DNA from: Littorina saxatilis
Taxonomy: Eukaryota; Mollusca; Gastropoda; Littorinimorpha; Littorinidae
Length of the DNA: 64,000 bases
Assembly (NCBI RefSeq): GCF_037325665.1
Contig: NC_090253.1
Location: forward strand, 36,231,739 to 36,295,738
Direction: 5' to 3'
A model generated the notes under the pieces. The model made no database searches and was not told the DNA's origin. It saw only the letters and a program-made list of their open reading frames with translations. Positions 14,151 through 28,619 of this stretch are shown in pieces. How positions within the stretch are numbered: position 1 is the stretch's first letter; each line of letters starts with the position of its first letter. A program made the translations under genes and the position numbers.

Positions 14151-15818
14151 CGTGCGTGCGTGTTTGCGTGCGCGCATGTGTGTATGTATACATTACAACA
14201 TGCTGTTCCAGAGTACAAAATACTTATCACTTAGGATTGCAAACAGAGATTTGTGGTGCAATGGAATAACTTGACTAGACTCAACTTTGTCTGAACGTAG
14301 ACACAGTCTAGTGAACACCCTGGTGTGTTACTGGACCAGGCTATGCTGTCAGTACCTTGTTCAACACGCGGATAAAATCTCAGAGACTGCTGCAGTGTTT
14401 ATAGACTAAGTACGTATTATTCAAATATTGGTGCGCTCAAGGAAACTGCAGTATATTTACAGTCAGCGTTCAAACATTGATACAATCACATAAACCGAAG
14501 CAAGTGTTGAACGACTACATTGAATGCTGTTCAAACATTGACACAATTGCAAGTGAACTGTACGTTTTACACATACTTTGAGACTTCGGGTATAAACGTT
14601 CTAAGGGTTATATCATTGACCGTGCATGTTTGTAGTCATACAAGGCCAAATTCCTTCGCGAAATAGTTTTACGACCTTCATCACAAAAAGGTCAAAATCT
14701 TGTCCGGGTTGGGTGTCGGAGGGCGTCCCAGACTGCGCGGGAACTGAGTGTGCACAGAAAGTGGAATACCAATTTACAAAGCCTAGTACAAAGGGTAACT
14801 TTGTGTCAGTCAGGCCAAACCTTTTTTACCGACAAGGCAATTACCTGGCCTACTCTTTGCCTTGGAGTGTAGGACAAGACAGCACCCAATAGGGGGTCGG
14901 GCTTTCCAGGTCGCCCCTGCGCAAAACTTCAGGGAACTCCTGTATAACACTTATTTTCATGGAAAAAGCTTGTGTGTGAGTGAGTGAGCGAGAGAGTGAG
15001 TGAGCGAGAGAGAGAGGGAGTGAGAGAGAGAGTGTGTGAGAGAGAGAATGTGTGTGTCTGTGTGTCTGTGTGTTTGGTCGTGCGTGTGTGTGCTTGCGTG
15101 CATGCGGTTGCAGTTATGTTCAACTAATTTCAGCGCCCGTGCTATTGCTGGGGACCTGTTAGATTTACTCAGTAAATGAACACTCTGAACAGCAAAAACT
15201 CAAAAGACAGTAACTGACGTGATGATACAACCGGGCTTTGTAGCGCGATAACTCGAGTTTGCCAACAACACTGCTTTCAACTGTGCGCGTGTATTGAATA
15301 ATGGTATGTATCTGGGACATACAAAAGAGCCTTGTGCATATTGACATTGAATCTCAGAGTCAATCAACACCGGGTTTTGCTGTGAATGTGTTGTGAATGA
15401 ACATCGCGCACCAAGGCCAACTGCTCAACATTGGCGCACTGGGAGATGCCTGTCATTGCTGTGAAGGTTGATTGTTCGTGTCGACAGGAGAGAATGGTAG
15501 ATTCTTCCCGGTTTAACACCTTCGTACAGCAAGTGTTGTTTTATATATTTATTTTTCTTCACACCAGCTCAGATTGGTTAAGTCATATACGTGATTGCTT
15601 GAGTTTTATCTTTCCTGTAGTGTTCATACGTTATCGTATACTCCTCATTAGGACCCGGAAGGAGGGAGGCTGTGAAATAAATGTAAATAGGGCCTATTGC
15701 CTTGCGAATAGACAGAATTTTGCCATGTCTCGAATGACATGAGTTGTCTTTAGAGGTCGTCTCCAGTTGTTCAGAGTCACGTGTAGAGAAATCCGACCCA
15801 CTCAGTGATCCCGAAAGC
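14147..15818. other. Unassigned sequence
   Basis: Holds imperfect GT/GA-rich stretches (14150-14190, 14975-15085). No exon is recognised. Confidence 0.35.
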
Positions 15819-15908
15819 ATGCTTGGGGTGGATCAAGCATATAAGGCGGTTGGGGGGAAGAAAGAGGAGACGAGAAGGACCTATAACACTGTGCGTGAAC
15901 AGACACAG
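15819..15908 (+). CDS. Candidate alternative first exon (MLGVDQAY...)
   Basis: An ATG with A at -3 opens 30 codons, MLGVDQAYKAVGGKKEETRR followed by TYNTVREQTQ, ending CAG|GTAACC in phase 0. The peptide is charged and of low hydrophobicity, like the N-terminal leaders of scaffold proteins, but has no homology I recognise. The frame is open further upstream without another ATG. Phase matches the RIMBP exon at 58126. A chance start-to-donor segment cannot be excluded. Confidence 0.3.
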
Positions 15909-16572
15909 GTAACCTACATTCTCTTCCTTTCTGTCTCGCTTGGAAGTCACAGATACAGATCGGCAAAGTTTACTCAGATTTCAAGAGACAACCACTTTTG
16001 CTATGTGGCAGGAGCGTAACTGAAAAGTAGCAGTGAGAAAGTAACAATCGACATAGAAGGTGAAAAGTAAAAGGCGTACGGAACATAGGATTTAAAAAAT
16101 ACGAACAACAAACACATAAAAACACCACCACCACCCCCGACAACAACAGAAACAGAACGCACGCATGATAAAACCAAATCTGTGTGTGTAAACATGAAAG
16201 AGAGAGACGAGTTAAGCTAGGACCAAACCGAGGGAAGGATGAAGGAACCAGACTGAAGACAGAAGACACAAATACAACACTAAATTCATCATCTCTGTAT
16301 TAACCAGGAAGAGTGAAAAGAAATAACGATGAGACCAGGAAGGGCAACACAGACCGACCGATGTGAGTTGACCCACAGAACACAGGTTGGGGCGTGAAAG
16401 GGGGAAATCCCCAAAGACAACACGGGGGGAAAGGTGAGGGGTTTGTTGACGAAGAACAAGAAGTCAGACCGCGGCATTGAGACCGCCGCTTTCACTTGTG
16501 GACCAACACTCCCGGCTTGATGACCTGAGCGAGTGGCGGTCTGATCCCCCCACATGTTGTTCTCTGTGTCTC
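15909..16572. other. Unassigned sequence
   Basis: No gene or repeat is recognised between the candidate exon and the 43/53 bp array. Confidence 0.35.
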
Positions 16573-17000
16573 GGAGTCAGTTTCCTCACACCATTTCTGG
16601 CGAGAAAGTGCTCTCGGAATCAATTTCCTCGCCCAATTTGTGTTAAGGAAGTGCTCAGGAGTGCCGAGTGAGTCTGTTTGGTTGCTCCATTACTGTCGAA
16701 GAAGTGCTCTCGGAGTCAGTTTGCTCGCTCCATTTCTGTCGAAGAAGTGCCCAGGAGTGCCGAGTGAGTTAGTTTGGGTGCCCCATTTATGTCGAAGAAG
16801 TGCTCTCGGAGTGAGTTTGCTCGCTCCATTACTGTCGAAGAAGTGCTCTCGGAGTTAATTTGCTCGCTCCATTACTGTCGAAGAAGTGCTCTCGGAGTTA
16901 GTTTTCTCGCTCCATTTCTGTCGAAGAAGTGCCCAGGAGTGCCGAGTGAGTTAGTTTGGTTGCTCCATTTATGTCGAAGAAGTGCTGAAGAGTGCCTCGT
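16573..17000 (+). repeat. Tandem array mixing 43 bp and 53 bp units
   Basis: The word GTCGAAGAAGTGC recurs at 16695, 16738, 16791, 16834, 16877, 16920 and 16973. Units are either 43 bp (containing CTCGGAGT and TTGCTCGCTCC) or 53 bp (containing CCAGGAGTGCCGAGTGAG). Diverged copies extend left to about 16573. Confidence 0.85.
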
Positions 17001-17770
17001 CGACAAGTTGTGAACGTGTATTCCAGGATTTGAATCGACTTTTAAGTTAGTTCTCGGAGTGTCTGCACAAGAAAATTGTGAAAGTGATTTTCGCCGAAAA
17101 AGTGGAAATCTTTAAGTGTGAATAGTCATCTTTGGCAATATATGAGTACGGTGGATGGTTGGTTGTTAGTTGTGACGTGTTTAGATTACTAGGATGCTTG
17201 TCTTGTACGATTAAATCGACTCTGACTCTGTGTGGTTTCAAGAAGAGCTTTGAGACGCCTATGTGTGCTTACAACAACTGTGAAGTAAAGTCAAGTCGGA
17301 TAAATTGTGGAACTTTTCCCCAAATCGCTAGATGGGCTTTAATGTTCAATGGTAGAGCCTTTCTACCAACAGCACAGCTGAGAAAATGAGGTTGTCGCGG
17401 ATACTGAAGTACTAGCTAGTATCACAGCAATACGGTTGTCATATTAGATTCGAACAGAGCCGAAAGGATGGCCACTCACAAATTTGAAGAATATCAAAGA
17501 ACACACTTAGGAGGAAATATACGTTAAACTATCAAAAATAAAATATTCGAATGTTGGTTGGAAGTGTTGAAGCATATGAAGCAGACATAATCAGAATCTG
17601 TTCTCTTTATTTTGCACTGGGAATGGCGGTGTGTGTTGATTTTCCCCAAAGCGGTCTGAAACACAAAGGATGTGTATGCTCTCCTTTCAGTCTGATTGGT
17701 GTCTGTGTACTGTGTGTGATCACTCATTTTTATCTGCAGCCATTGTTGCTGAGTCCTTTATATTCATCAT

Positions 17771-17826
<56 letters not shown>

Positions 17827-18761
17827 TGTGTGTAGTCATGCGTGCGTGCGTGCGTGTGTGTGTGTGTGTGAGTGCATGTTACACAAGGCGTTATGTCAAA
17901 TCTGAAATTCTTACTGCCGTAATATAAAATCGTATTTTGTGTGTGTTCCTGAATGTTGCAGGACAACCGCAAACGCGTACGTGTTGCAAAAAATGGGAGG
18001 TTGGAACAGAGGGACTATAGACGACAGCGTTAATTTGTTGAAGAAATAATTATGCAATGTTTTTCGTTCTTTCTGAATACGACAAGAGCCATCTCCAGAT
18101 TGTTGAGAAACAGAGATGTCACAGACTGGTATGCATCGAAAAGAGATGAAAGCCAGACCAACACTGGGTCGATCTCTAAAGCAACTCTAGGAATACTCCT
18201 CATGTATTGGGTTTGGTATAGTCACGGGTCTCCCCGCGCGCATGTCATCTTCAACTGAAGTGGAATGCTAGTGACTTTGCTGAATTCTTTTGGATGATGA
18301 AGAGGAGCAGGAAACTGCACTGGGACATTGTGACTTTGATCCCAGCAAACGATCAAAAGCGATGATTTTATTCACCGTTTTACACGTCCTGCGAGGGTTG
18401 CATTTCTGGTTGAATTCACACCTGATGAAGCGTAGAGATAAGCACGCTAGATCACAAGGCGGTAAACTGATACATTTATGTTACGACAGTATGCATATGA
18501 TGCAGTGAGTAGATGTTTAAGTGCTGAGTAACCTTGCTCCCCCGGGGCTGATAGGGGATACGGTGAGTGACGGAAATTGGATACGCTGTTGGATTTAATT
18601 TCATGTGATGTAGAACCGTCTTGTTACGCATGAATGCCGCACCGACAAGGGGTTGAGGTGTTTGGAAGTCATCTTCTTGACAGTGGAGGTCTAGTGACAC
18701 AGTATTGTAATGAGGCAAAGTCTTTTTGGATTATGTGTTAGTGTTAGTGTTAGTGTTAGTG

Positions 18762-18798
<37 letters not shown>

Positions 18799-20450
18799 AT
18801 GCCAGCGTGCGTTCTAGTGTGTGTGTTGGGGGATGAGTGCGTACGTGCGTGTGTCCGTGCGTACGTTGGTGCTGGCGTGTTTGTCCGTATGTGTGTGCCA
18901 CGGTCAATGTTTATCTGTAATACCGAAGATAAGATTTTCTCTGAAACAGATTCTATGAAAGTATGACAGCATAGACTTTCGAGGGAAAGCAGTGCATTTG
19001 GAAAGCACAGAGATTTAGACAGACAGACAGAAAGCTAATTTTGTTTTGTTATCTCGGCTCGCACTTTTCTCTACCTCCATTCCAATTATGCAAGCATATT
19101 ACACACTGACGTAACGTCGTGTTTCAAGCTAAGCTGACGAGATAGTCTGCATGCTGACAGGTGCAAGGCTTGCATATCTTGATTAGCCTTTCCACCTTTC
19201 CTAGCTTATAATTACGTCTTGCCAGAGGCACATCACATCGTATGCAGATTTGTTTCATGGTCCATACGCAGTCGCTGCCTTGCTCGTTCGCTCGCCTGTT
19301 CATTTGCTTGCTTGCGTGGCAACTTCTTTCTCCTCAATTCCTGAATGCTCGGAAGTTTTCCTCCTTCGCAGCCAAATATGAGTGTGACAAGTTATTGTCG
19401 GAACTGTTTTCCCGTGTTTTGCCCCCATCCTTTGTTTAAAGGTCTCTATGGACACAACAGTTTGTGTCTGTGTCAAGATAGGAGGTTTTCTCAAGACCTG
19501 TCTTTCCAGTGTCCTTACGACACTTAACAACAGCGCAGCTCCATTCTCTGTCGTTTATATGCTGGCCTAACCTGAAATGCAACTGACAATGCACATAGCA
19601 TCTTCAATTGGATCTTGAAAAACGCAACGTCTGTGGGTTTATGTTCTGTGGGGTTTTAAATAAACTATGTTTGTGTGGCTAGATCAGTCGTTTAGGGTTT
19701 GAAGTAGGTCTTGGCAAGAAACTAAGCATTCAAGCATACATGTTATAAGGAAATACGACATGTTGGGATCCTTTCTCTTTTTTTATGCTGTTTTCTTCAA
19801 GCTGTAAAAAGTCATTGAAACAATATAGTTAAAACATTATTTTAATCAACAACTGCTGGTTATACCAAATTAAGCGCAAGAAATTAAGGACCAGTTCTCT
19901 ATTTTTAATGGAAAGAAATTCGTTTTGTGGGTGTAGTTCTTACACGATTGTGTTAATTCAAGGGAAAATGTGTTTCAATGAAGATGATACAATTTATAAA
20001 ATTGTTTCTTTTAGTGCTTCAGAAACGCTTTTGAAAAAAAAGAGAGAAAGAAAATAGTTAAAAACAAAAAGTTTAATAAATATTATTCCAAACGTCAACA
20101 CGGATTCAAAGAAACACAAATTGCGTGTTATGCTCATACTTGATTTTTAGACTGTTGAACGTAAAGACAGGCAAACAGTAGAATCTAGGCATATATTACG
20201 AGCTTGTTATAAAACCGGTGCCAGTTTTGTTTGATCAGGAAATAGTAGTTGAAGTACAGCAAGCACAGTATGATACGATCACCGTAGGTCAGAAGAAGCT
20301 TTTGCAGGCCTCAAGTTTTGCTTGAGGATTGTATGGTCCTTGGGACGACATTCCTTGCTGAAGCCCTTGGAATTCTTCTCAATTCAACGGCGACAAGCCA
20401 AAAACAGCGTATATAATTATAATAGAGCCCATTTGAAGCTGTGAAGAGAG

Positions 20451-20486
<36 letters not shown>

Positions 20487-20860
20487 ACGAAGCCGCATAT
20501 TGAAGGCCTGCCAAAGCGAGATCTCTGCCCCACCCCCCCACCCTCCCCGCCCCTCCCAACTCCTCCCTCATCTCAGCCCTTTCCCTAGCTCTTTCCCGCC
20601 TTTTTAACCAAGGGGCCATGCGAAAGGTTGCATGGACGGGAAAGTAAGGGGTAAACAATAGGGCTATCTAGACGCAAACCAGACTTACGGAATCAAGAAT
20701 GCTTTGTGCTTCGTATTTAGGACATGTGAAAGGAATCTTGCGCATGGATTACTAGTTGCGGTCGGAGAAAAAGAGAAAAGGAATTTTTTGTTTAAAAGTA
20801 TGAAAAGAAGTAGTAGTTGCTAAGTAGGCCGGGATTGGGGGAAGAAGGCTGTGTCAGTGT
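17001..20860. other. Long stretch without a recognised gene
   Basis: Contains a (TG)n tract at 17772-17826, a (TTAGTG)n/(TG)n tract at 18730-18797 and an (AAC)n tract near 20454-20486. A weak start-to-donor segment at 18907-18960 was considered and not accepted. Confidence 0.4.
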
Positions 20861-20865
20861 ATGTT

Positions 20866-22199
<1,334 letters not shown>

Positions 22200-22209
22200 G
22201 TGTTTCTCA

Positions 22210-22440
22210 ACAACAGAGATTCAGTGACTGTGATTTCTACAAAAGACTCGAGGAAGTGGGGTGTATGCCTCCGTGTGTGCATGCTTCGGGACGGTGGTGA
22301 AATTAGTCACAAGATTATGATTTATAGTATTAACCCATTCGAGGTGACTCTTTCTGAAAAGATTGAGGAAGTGAGGTATTTGCCTCCGTGTGTGTTGGTA
22401 CAGGTCAGTGGTGACATTTGTCACGAGGTTAGTAGTTACT
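22210..22440. repeat. Diverged two-copy tandem repeat, ~120 bp
   Basis: The phrase 'GAGGAAGTG' followed by 'TGCCTCCGTGTGTG' and 'GGTGGTGAAATTAGTCAC' near 22250 recurs in altered form near 22367 ('GTGGTGACATTTGTCAC'). Confidence 0.6.
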
Positions 22441-22835
22441 GACTGAAAGTGATTTATTTCCTGTTTACCTGTCGGCAGAGACCTTACCGGTCGATCTGTG
22501 TAGCGAGTCTTTAGTTAGTGTGTCAATTTCTGTATCGGATCTCGGCGGTGTGATGATAGTAGAAGTATTTGACTATTAGTCCTTTCTGTGCCAGTGAGTC
22601 AGTCTAAGCAGCCTTGACCGAGGAGTGTGTGTTTTCTTACCAAACCAGCTGTTGTTTTATTCACACAAACGAACAGGTGAAGTGTTTTGATGACACACAG
22701 CGGAATGGAGTCTGCTTATCGGCGCGATTGCACTTTAAACCCGTGTCCGTGTATGCTTAGAATTATACACGAAAAAACAAATTAATTGGGTTGCAGATCG
22801 AGTGATTGAGGGGGCTGTTGTAAATGGCGATGATC

Positions 22836-22904
<69 letters not shown>

Positions 22905-23368
22905 TGGGATGGGACTGATAGGTCAGCCGTTAGTGGCAGGGGCAGTCGAGTGATGAGATAAAATGACTGCTGATTATCTTTCGTGACTTAAAATAACGTG
23001 CACATCATAAGCCATCAGCGTATACCAATCAGCAGTCTAGTAATGACGCATTGAGTAACACGAGTAGAATTCTGCATCTTACGCAGACAAAGAAATGCTT
23101 TCTGATGAGTTGTTACGCAAAGTCAATAAGGATTTACTTTTTTTTCAAAGTTAGCGCGGCCGTTGTGGGCATGAGAAAAATCATCGATATAATTTATTTT
23201 GTCGCTACGTAGGATTACGACCAGTGTCATTTATAATCATAAGTGTTCAATCAGCCCTTGTTCCGAAGAGCCACCTACATACAATACGTGCTTTTTTTGT
23301 TAGCGGTCGTGCGTTTAAGCTGTGTTCGATTGTATGACTCATACTATGAGACGAGGAAAATTATAGCT
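22441..23368. other. Unassigned sequence with an (AT)n tract
   Basis: A perfect (AT)n microsatellite of about 60 bp lies at 22837-22896. No element or exon is recognised around it. Confidence 0.5.
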
Positions 23369-23518
23369 ATGGGTTCAATTTTTCTAAGGAATGTGTTAAG
23401 TGATTTGTACCCAGGAACGACCATTGCATTGGAAAAGGTGTTTAACAAAGGTTTCTTGAGTCAAGTAAAGTCTTTACTGACTGTGCTAAATCGCAAGCGA
23501 AGATTCAAGCAGTTTGGT
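23369..23518 (+). CDS. Candidate alternative first exon (MGSIFLRN...)
   Basis: An ATG in strong context (G at -3, G at +4) opens 50 codons, starting MGSIFLRNVLSDLYPGTT and ending with a basic stretch NRKRRFKQFG. It meets a perfect GTAAGT donor in phase 0. The basic C-terminal tail and phase fit an N-terminal leader exon of the downstream coiled-coil gene. No homology is recognised. A G-rich T|GTAAGT junction also allows a donor three bases upstream. Confidence 0.3.
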
Positions 23519-24539
23519 GTAAGTTAGGAAAACGACAGCCGGAGAGAGATTCAGTATTGAAACGAGTTTTTCAGGTCTGCAAGTTGAATGTTTGGCTTCA
23601 GGTATGTTTGGACACATTGCTGCAGAAGCACACAGATGCATGTTTTTGAAGGAGTGTAACGTTGATAAAATTGTAGTGTTACTAGGCAGTGAAAGTGGAC
23701 TTTACACTCTGTGACGATAAAGAAGTTGTCTTCAAAAGCGTATGATGAGTGTCTCTGCATTATGGCATGTAGGCAAACCTAAATGAATATATGTTTCAGG
23801 GAAAAGAATAAACAGATGCACACAAAGTTTAAGGAATGTTGTTGATACGCTTTGACGGGAAATATGCATGTACTTATACTCGTGCAAATGAAAGCAGAAA
23901 TACAAAGGTGTATGATTACTGCTGTTAGGATGAATGTAGGTAAACCGATGTAAGAGGCAAAGAAATAAAAACAGGAGATGCTGAAACAGTGTAAGTAGTT
24001 CTTGATGCGTTTCAAAGCAAACTGTTTACGGACAGGTTCGTGTAAACGGATGGAAATGAGGAGTTTTAGATGCTCCTTGATGTGCAGCAAGTACGCAAAG
24101 AATCAGGAATAGGGTGAACTAAAGAGATGTCGTTTTTTGAAGGAGTATCTGAGTATTCTTAAATCTACCCTGAGCTTTCCAGGCGTGTGTTTGCGAGGCG
24201 GTAAAGAGGCCATTAACGGGAAGAGCGCGACATCTCTAGGTTAGCTGCAAGTGATGTTCGCTCAGCAGAAACCAAGTAGACGAAGAATCTTCCTTCTTTC
24301 CTTCAACGGGGCGCACAAATTGTTTTTGTTTTTGGTTTAAACAGTTTTATTCAGTTGCATAAATACAAAGCCGTAATTGAAAATTGTAATTAAGGGAGCA
24401 CAACAAGATAAACTTATAAATGTGCTCTTAGAAACAAACGAGTAATGTGGCGGACAATATTGTAAATGCATGATATTTAAACAAATGAAAACAAAAACAA
24501 CAACAACGATAACTATAGCAACAGTGGTACGGAAATCTC
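23519..24539. other. Unassigned sequence
   Basis: AT-rich, with no recognised gene or element before the AC/GA tract. Confidence 0.35.
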
Positions 24540-24599
24540 ACACACACACAACGCACACTCGCACACACACACGTGCACACACACACGTGCACACACACA

Positions 24600-24641
<42 letters not shown>

Positions 24642-24692
24642 GACACACACATAGAGACACAGAGGACAATCAGATACAGGGAGAGAGAGAGA

Positions 24693-24730
<38 letters not shown>

Positions 24731-24751
24731 GAGAGAGATAGAGAGAGAGAA

Positions 24752-24812
<61 letters not shown>
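24540..24812. repeat. Compound microsatellite (AC)n then (GA)n at the LINE 3' end
   Basis: About 120 bp of AC-rich repeat is followed by about 130 bp of GA with occasional GATA. On the minus strand it reads (TC)n then (GT)n immediately downstream of the LINE, so it may have grown from the LINE's simple 3' tail. Confidence 0.9.
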
Positions 24813-24870
24813 TTGCATCCACTATAGATCAATTCAATGCTCTAGTAACAAAATGACTAAACATATGGTG

Positions 24871-27800
24871 TTAACAAAAACGTTTGCTGTCTAATATAAA
24901 TTTCTGAATCTGATAAAACAGCGCTGTGTTTTCAGCCAAGGAATTGTCACTATTACCGTACATAGCACACAAAACAGTAATATTATTATTATCTGGTAGA
25001 GTATCAATAGTGGTTGCTCTAACATTCGTGTACAATGGACAGTCAAATAAAAAGTGTTCACAATTTTCAACATGAAAACCACACCTGCAGAAAACATCAT
25101 TTGTCAAATGTCTTTTAAACATATCTGCATTTAAATCGCTTATCTCTAATCTTAATTTACAATGAATGATTTCTGCTTTTCGAACTTTAGAGTAGACATA
25201 CGGGGGAATTAGAGGGTCATCTCTGGACAAAAATCTTTTAAAACAACCAATTGAATTCGTTTGTTTTATATGATCAGGTAATTCATTCCATAAAGATGTT
25301 GCAGAAGGAAAAAAGGAATGCTTATATAATTCAGTTCTACATCGAAACATTTGCCTATCATATGGTTTGCGTCGGTGGTACGGATTTACTGCTGAAATGA
25401 GAGATGGTAAGTAATCAAGTAAGTAAACTGGCGCTAGACCATTAACTAATTTAAAATAAACGATCAATTTATGTTTTCTGCGCCGTTCTTGCAGTGTTGT
25501 AAAACCTGACTCATTGTAAAGTTTTTGATGGCTTGTTCCACGAACAGCTCCGATAATAGTTCTAATAGCATCTAGGTGCATTTTTTCAAGTTCAACTGCC
25601 AACATTGCATTGCAATTATCCCATATTACATCTGCATAGTCAAAATGAGGAAGAATAAAAGCCTTATACATCATTTCTAGTGCCTTGCGACTGAGCCGAT
25701 ATTTATAGGAACGCAAACATGCAACTAAAATACGAGCTTTAACAACTATAGAGTGTACATGATGATTCCATTTACAGTCATTTTGCAGATACACGCCCAA
25801 ATGTTTATGAACAGTGGTTTCAATTAATATCTCTTCGCCAAATTTTAGCGGCAATGTTTCCGGTTGTCTTCTAGTAGAGACAGTCAATAATTCAGTTTTG
25901 GACTGATTAAAATTAACTTTCCAATTTTTTGCCCATTGCATTATCTGTTGTGCATCAGAATTCAAAATTTCAGTGCGTTCAAGTGTATTATCGAGGGACA
26001 CGTACATACTCGTGTCGTCGGCAAATAATTTAATTATTGATTTAATATCAACAACAATGTCATTAATATAAACAAGAAACAGAAGTGGCCCCAAGACTGA
26101 CCCTTGAGGGACACCAGAATGAACACAGCGGTAATTTGACATGCAACCTTTTATAACTACAGCTTGAGTTCTATCAGACAAATAATCTTTAATCCATTCT
26201 AATAACATATCTCTTATACCTATTGCGTATAATTTATAAATCAGACCACGATGCCATACTCTATCGAACGCTTTGGAAATATCAAAAAATATTGCTTGTG
26301 ATGTACATTGTTTGTCCAAAGATTGACACAAATCGTCATATATACCAAGAAGTTGAAAGACAGTTGAGTCACCTGGAATAAATCCTGACTGAGATACTGT
26401 CAATAAATTATGATCTGTCAAATACGTAAACATATGAGTTTGAATACATTTTTCCATTACTTTACCGATACAGCTTAATAAGGATATTGGGCGATAATTT
26501 GTGCATAGTGACTTCTCGCCTTTCTTGTAAACTGGGGTAACATGTGCCACTTTCCAAGCCTTTGGAAATTTACCTTCGGCTAATGATCTACTAAACAGTT
26601 TTGAAAGTGGATCAGAGACAACGTCTACGGCTGCTTTAAGAATCTTGTTATGAACAAGATCGGGACCAACTGCCTTGTTTTGGTCAAGGGATTTAATAAT
26701 TCCAGAAACCATGTCAGTAGTAATAATAAGTGGAGGAGCGGATCCTGGGTGCTCTGGCAGGGTTGGAAAAGGATCATCTTCATCATCAACACAAGATTGG
26801 TTAACAAAAAATGTATTAAATACTTCTGCTTTCTCCTCATCAGAATAACAAATAATTCCGTTATTGTCAATTGGTGGAATTTCTGACTGTGATAGGCCTT
26901 TCTTGGTCATGAATTTATTTACTAACTTCCACCAATCTTTGTTACCAAAATGTATTTGCGAATTTATTCTATCATCCAATTCAATATCATATTCTTCTTT
27001 TCTTTTACGAATTTTGTCTACTAAAATGTTTCGAATGCGTCTGAATAACGCCCAACACCACATAGAATCTAAACGTTTAGCTAAACTGTGTATTATTTGT
27101 TTTTTCCTTATCAACTTTTTAATTCCCTCGGTTATCCATGGGGCATCTCGTTCATTTATCACAACTGTTTTTACAGGCATACAGTGCTTGGCAGTAGTCA
27201 TTAGTATATCCGTAAATGATTCGACTGCTGCATCCAGTGGTTCTAAGTTAACAACCTCAGGCCAATCTAGATTTAGCAAATCATCTACAAATTTCCCAAT
27301 ATTGAGTTTTGAATAATTATAAATGGTGCGCTTGAATGAACGTTTTAAATTAACTGTTTTCTTTATTTTAACATACGGGCACGAATGGTCACTGCAAACT
27401 GGAGGGAAAATATCAACTGCATCTATCATGTCTGGACATGGGGTTAATATCAAGTCAATAAGAGTGGATGAATGTTCTGTAATTCGTGTTGGTTCTGTCA
27501 CGATTTGAAACAAACTATTAACATTTAATAATCGTTGAAGGTGAGGCGGAGGGTTGTTCATACAATCAGCATTAAAATCGCCAAGTATTATCAATTTCTG
27601 TGGTGTCCTTGATGCTGACTGAAATGATTCATCAATCAAGTCCCAATAATTTACATTAGCATCTGGTGGTCTATAAAAAGTACCAACAAGAAGGGTCTCC
27701 TGGTCGATTTTGGTTTCCACCCATACCGCCTCTAGAGAAGGTATGCTCAAATCGTATCTGGGTTTGCATATCAAATCACTCTTCACATACACCGCCACAC

Positions 27801-28374
27801 CCCCATGAGCATCACCAGGCCTATCGCATCTTATTGGTGGATGAAAACCATTCAGATTAATATCTTCATTATCAACATCTGTGGACAACCACGTTTCTGA
27901 TACAGTAATAATATCGAAACGTCCTAATTCGGCCTGCAAATGAAATATTTTGTTCTTAAGGCTTCGCACATTAATATGAACAATAGATATGCCTTGTTCT
28001 CTATCAAGAACTGGTCCAGGGTTTGGTTCCACATCCCCACAAAGCAGCAACAAACACAAACATATGAAACAGAAAAGCATGTTCACAAACATCAATGTAC
28101 TGACGAGGACATTAGAAAAGTTCGTCTTATTTTTCAAACCGTTATTACAACATCGACTTCGACGACTCAAATGGTGTGAAAAACTGGCATCGTTTAATAT
28201 CAAGAACAATAAGAGGGCTAGCGACAAGCCTCTTGACCCGTACAACAAAAGAACTAGACATGAATTAACATTTCTGATATTCATAAAATAAAGTTTATGC
28301 GTCGATAGTTTGAGTGCGACACCGGAGTAGCCCCCAATCCTGGCCCTGAACTGTTGAAGATTACATCCACTCAT
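24871..28374 (-). mobile_element. LINE ORF2: endonuclease and reverse transcriptase, CR1/Jockey-like, with 2A-like motif
   Basis: An uninterrupted 1167-codon frame encodes a non-LTR retrotransposon protein. Residues 1-112 are hydrophobic leader sequence. Residues 113-121 read GDVEPNPGP, the ribosome-skipping 2A consensus. An APE-type endonuclease follows (HINVRSL, SETWLS, GDFNAD, SDHSCPY; roughly 128-345). The reverse transcriptase comes next, with NYRPISLLS, FFDISKAFDRVWH, GVPQGSVLGPLLFLVYINDI and the catalytic LFADDT. The C-terminal region carries a Cys/His cluster (CRCG, ENCEHFLFDC). Endonuclease nicks target DNA and the RT copies the RNA at the nick. The start codon overlaps an upstream stop as TAATG. 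No ORF1 is recognised, so the copy may be 5' truncated or of a one-ORF type. The open frame implies recent activity. Confidence 0.93.
28012..28038 (-). other. 2A-like ribosome-skipping motif (GDVEPNPGP)
   Basis: Codons 113-121 of the LINE frame match the 2A core D-(V/I)-E-x-N-P-G-P, with skipping expected between G120 and P121. It would release the hydrophobic leader from the endonuclease-RT. Motifs of this kind are known at the start of ORF2 in some trypanosome and CR1-type invertebrate LINEs. Confidence 0.8.
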
Positions 28375-28619
28375 TACGTCACAGCTCTTTGCAAGATTTC
28401 AAACCAGTCAGAGGCCAGGAGGTGGTACCACGTCAGTTCTTGATTTTCACAAAGCAGACTGTGTACCCGTGTGCTATTCGACCACAAGAGAAATATAAAT
28501 GATGCACTTAAAGATGCTTTTTCATTCCGCGTGCTTATTGGCAGCAGTAGAGTGAACATAACAGTGTCTTTTAAAAGCGCACGTAGTGTCATTGTCGTTG
28601 ATTTGCAGGAGTAAGTGTG

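Noticed and set aside
18730-18770. TTAGTG repeats resembling telomere sequence
   Set aside because: The animal telomere unit is TTAGGG. This is a short TG-adjacent hexamer microsatellite.
18907-18960. 18-codon ATG segment ending AAA|GTATGA in phase 0
   Set aside because: Weak donor, no other support.
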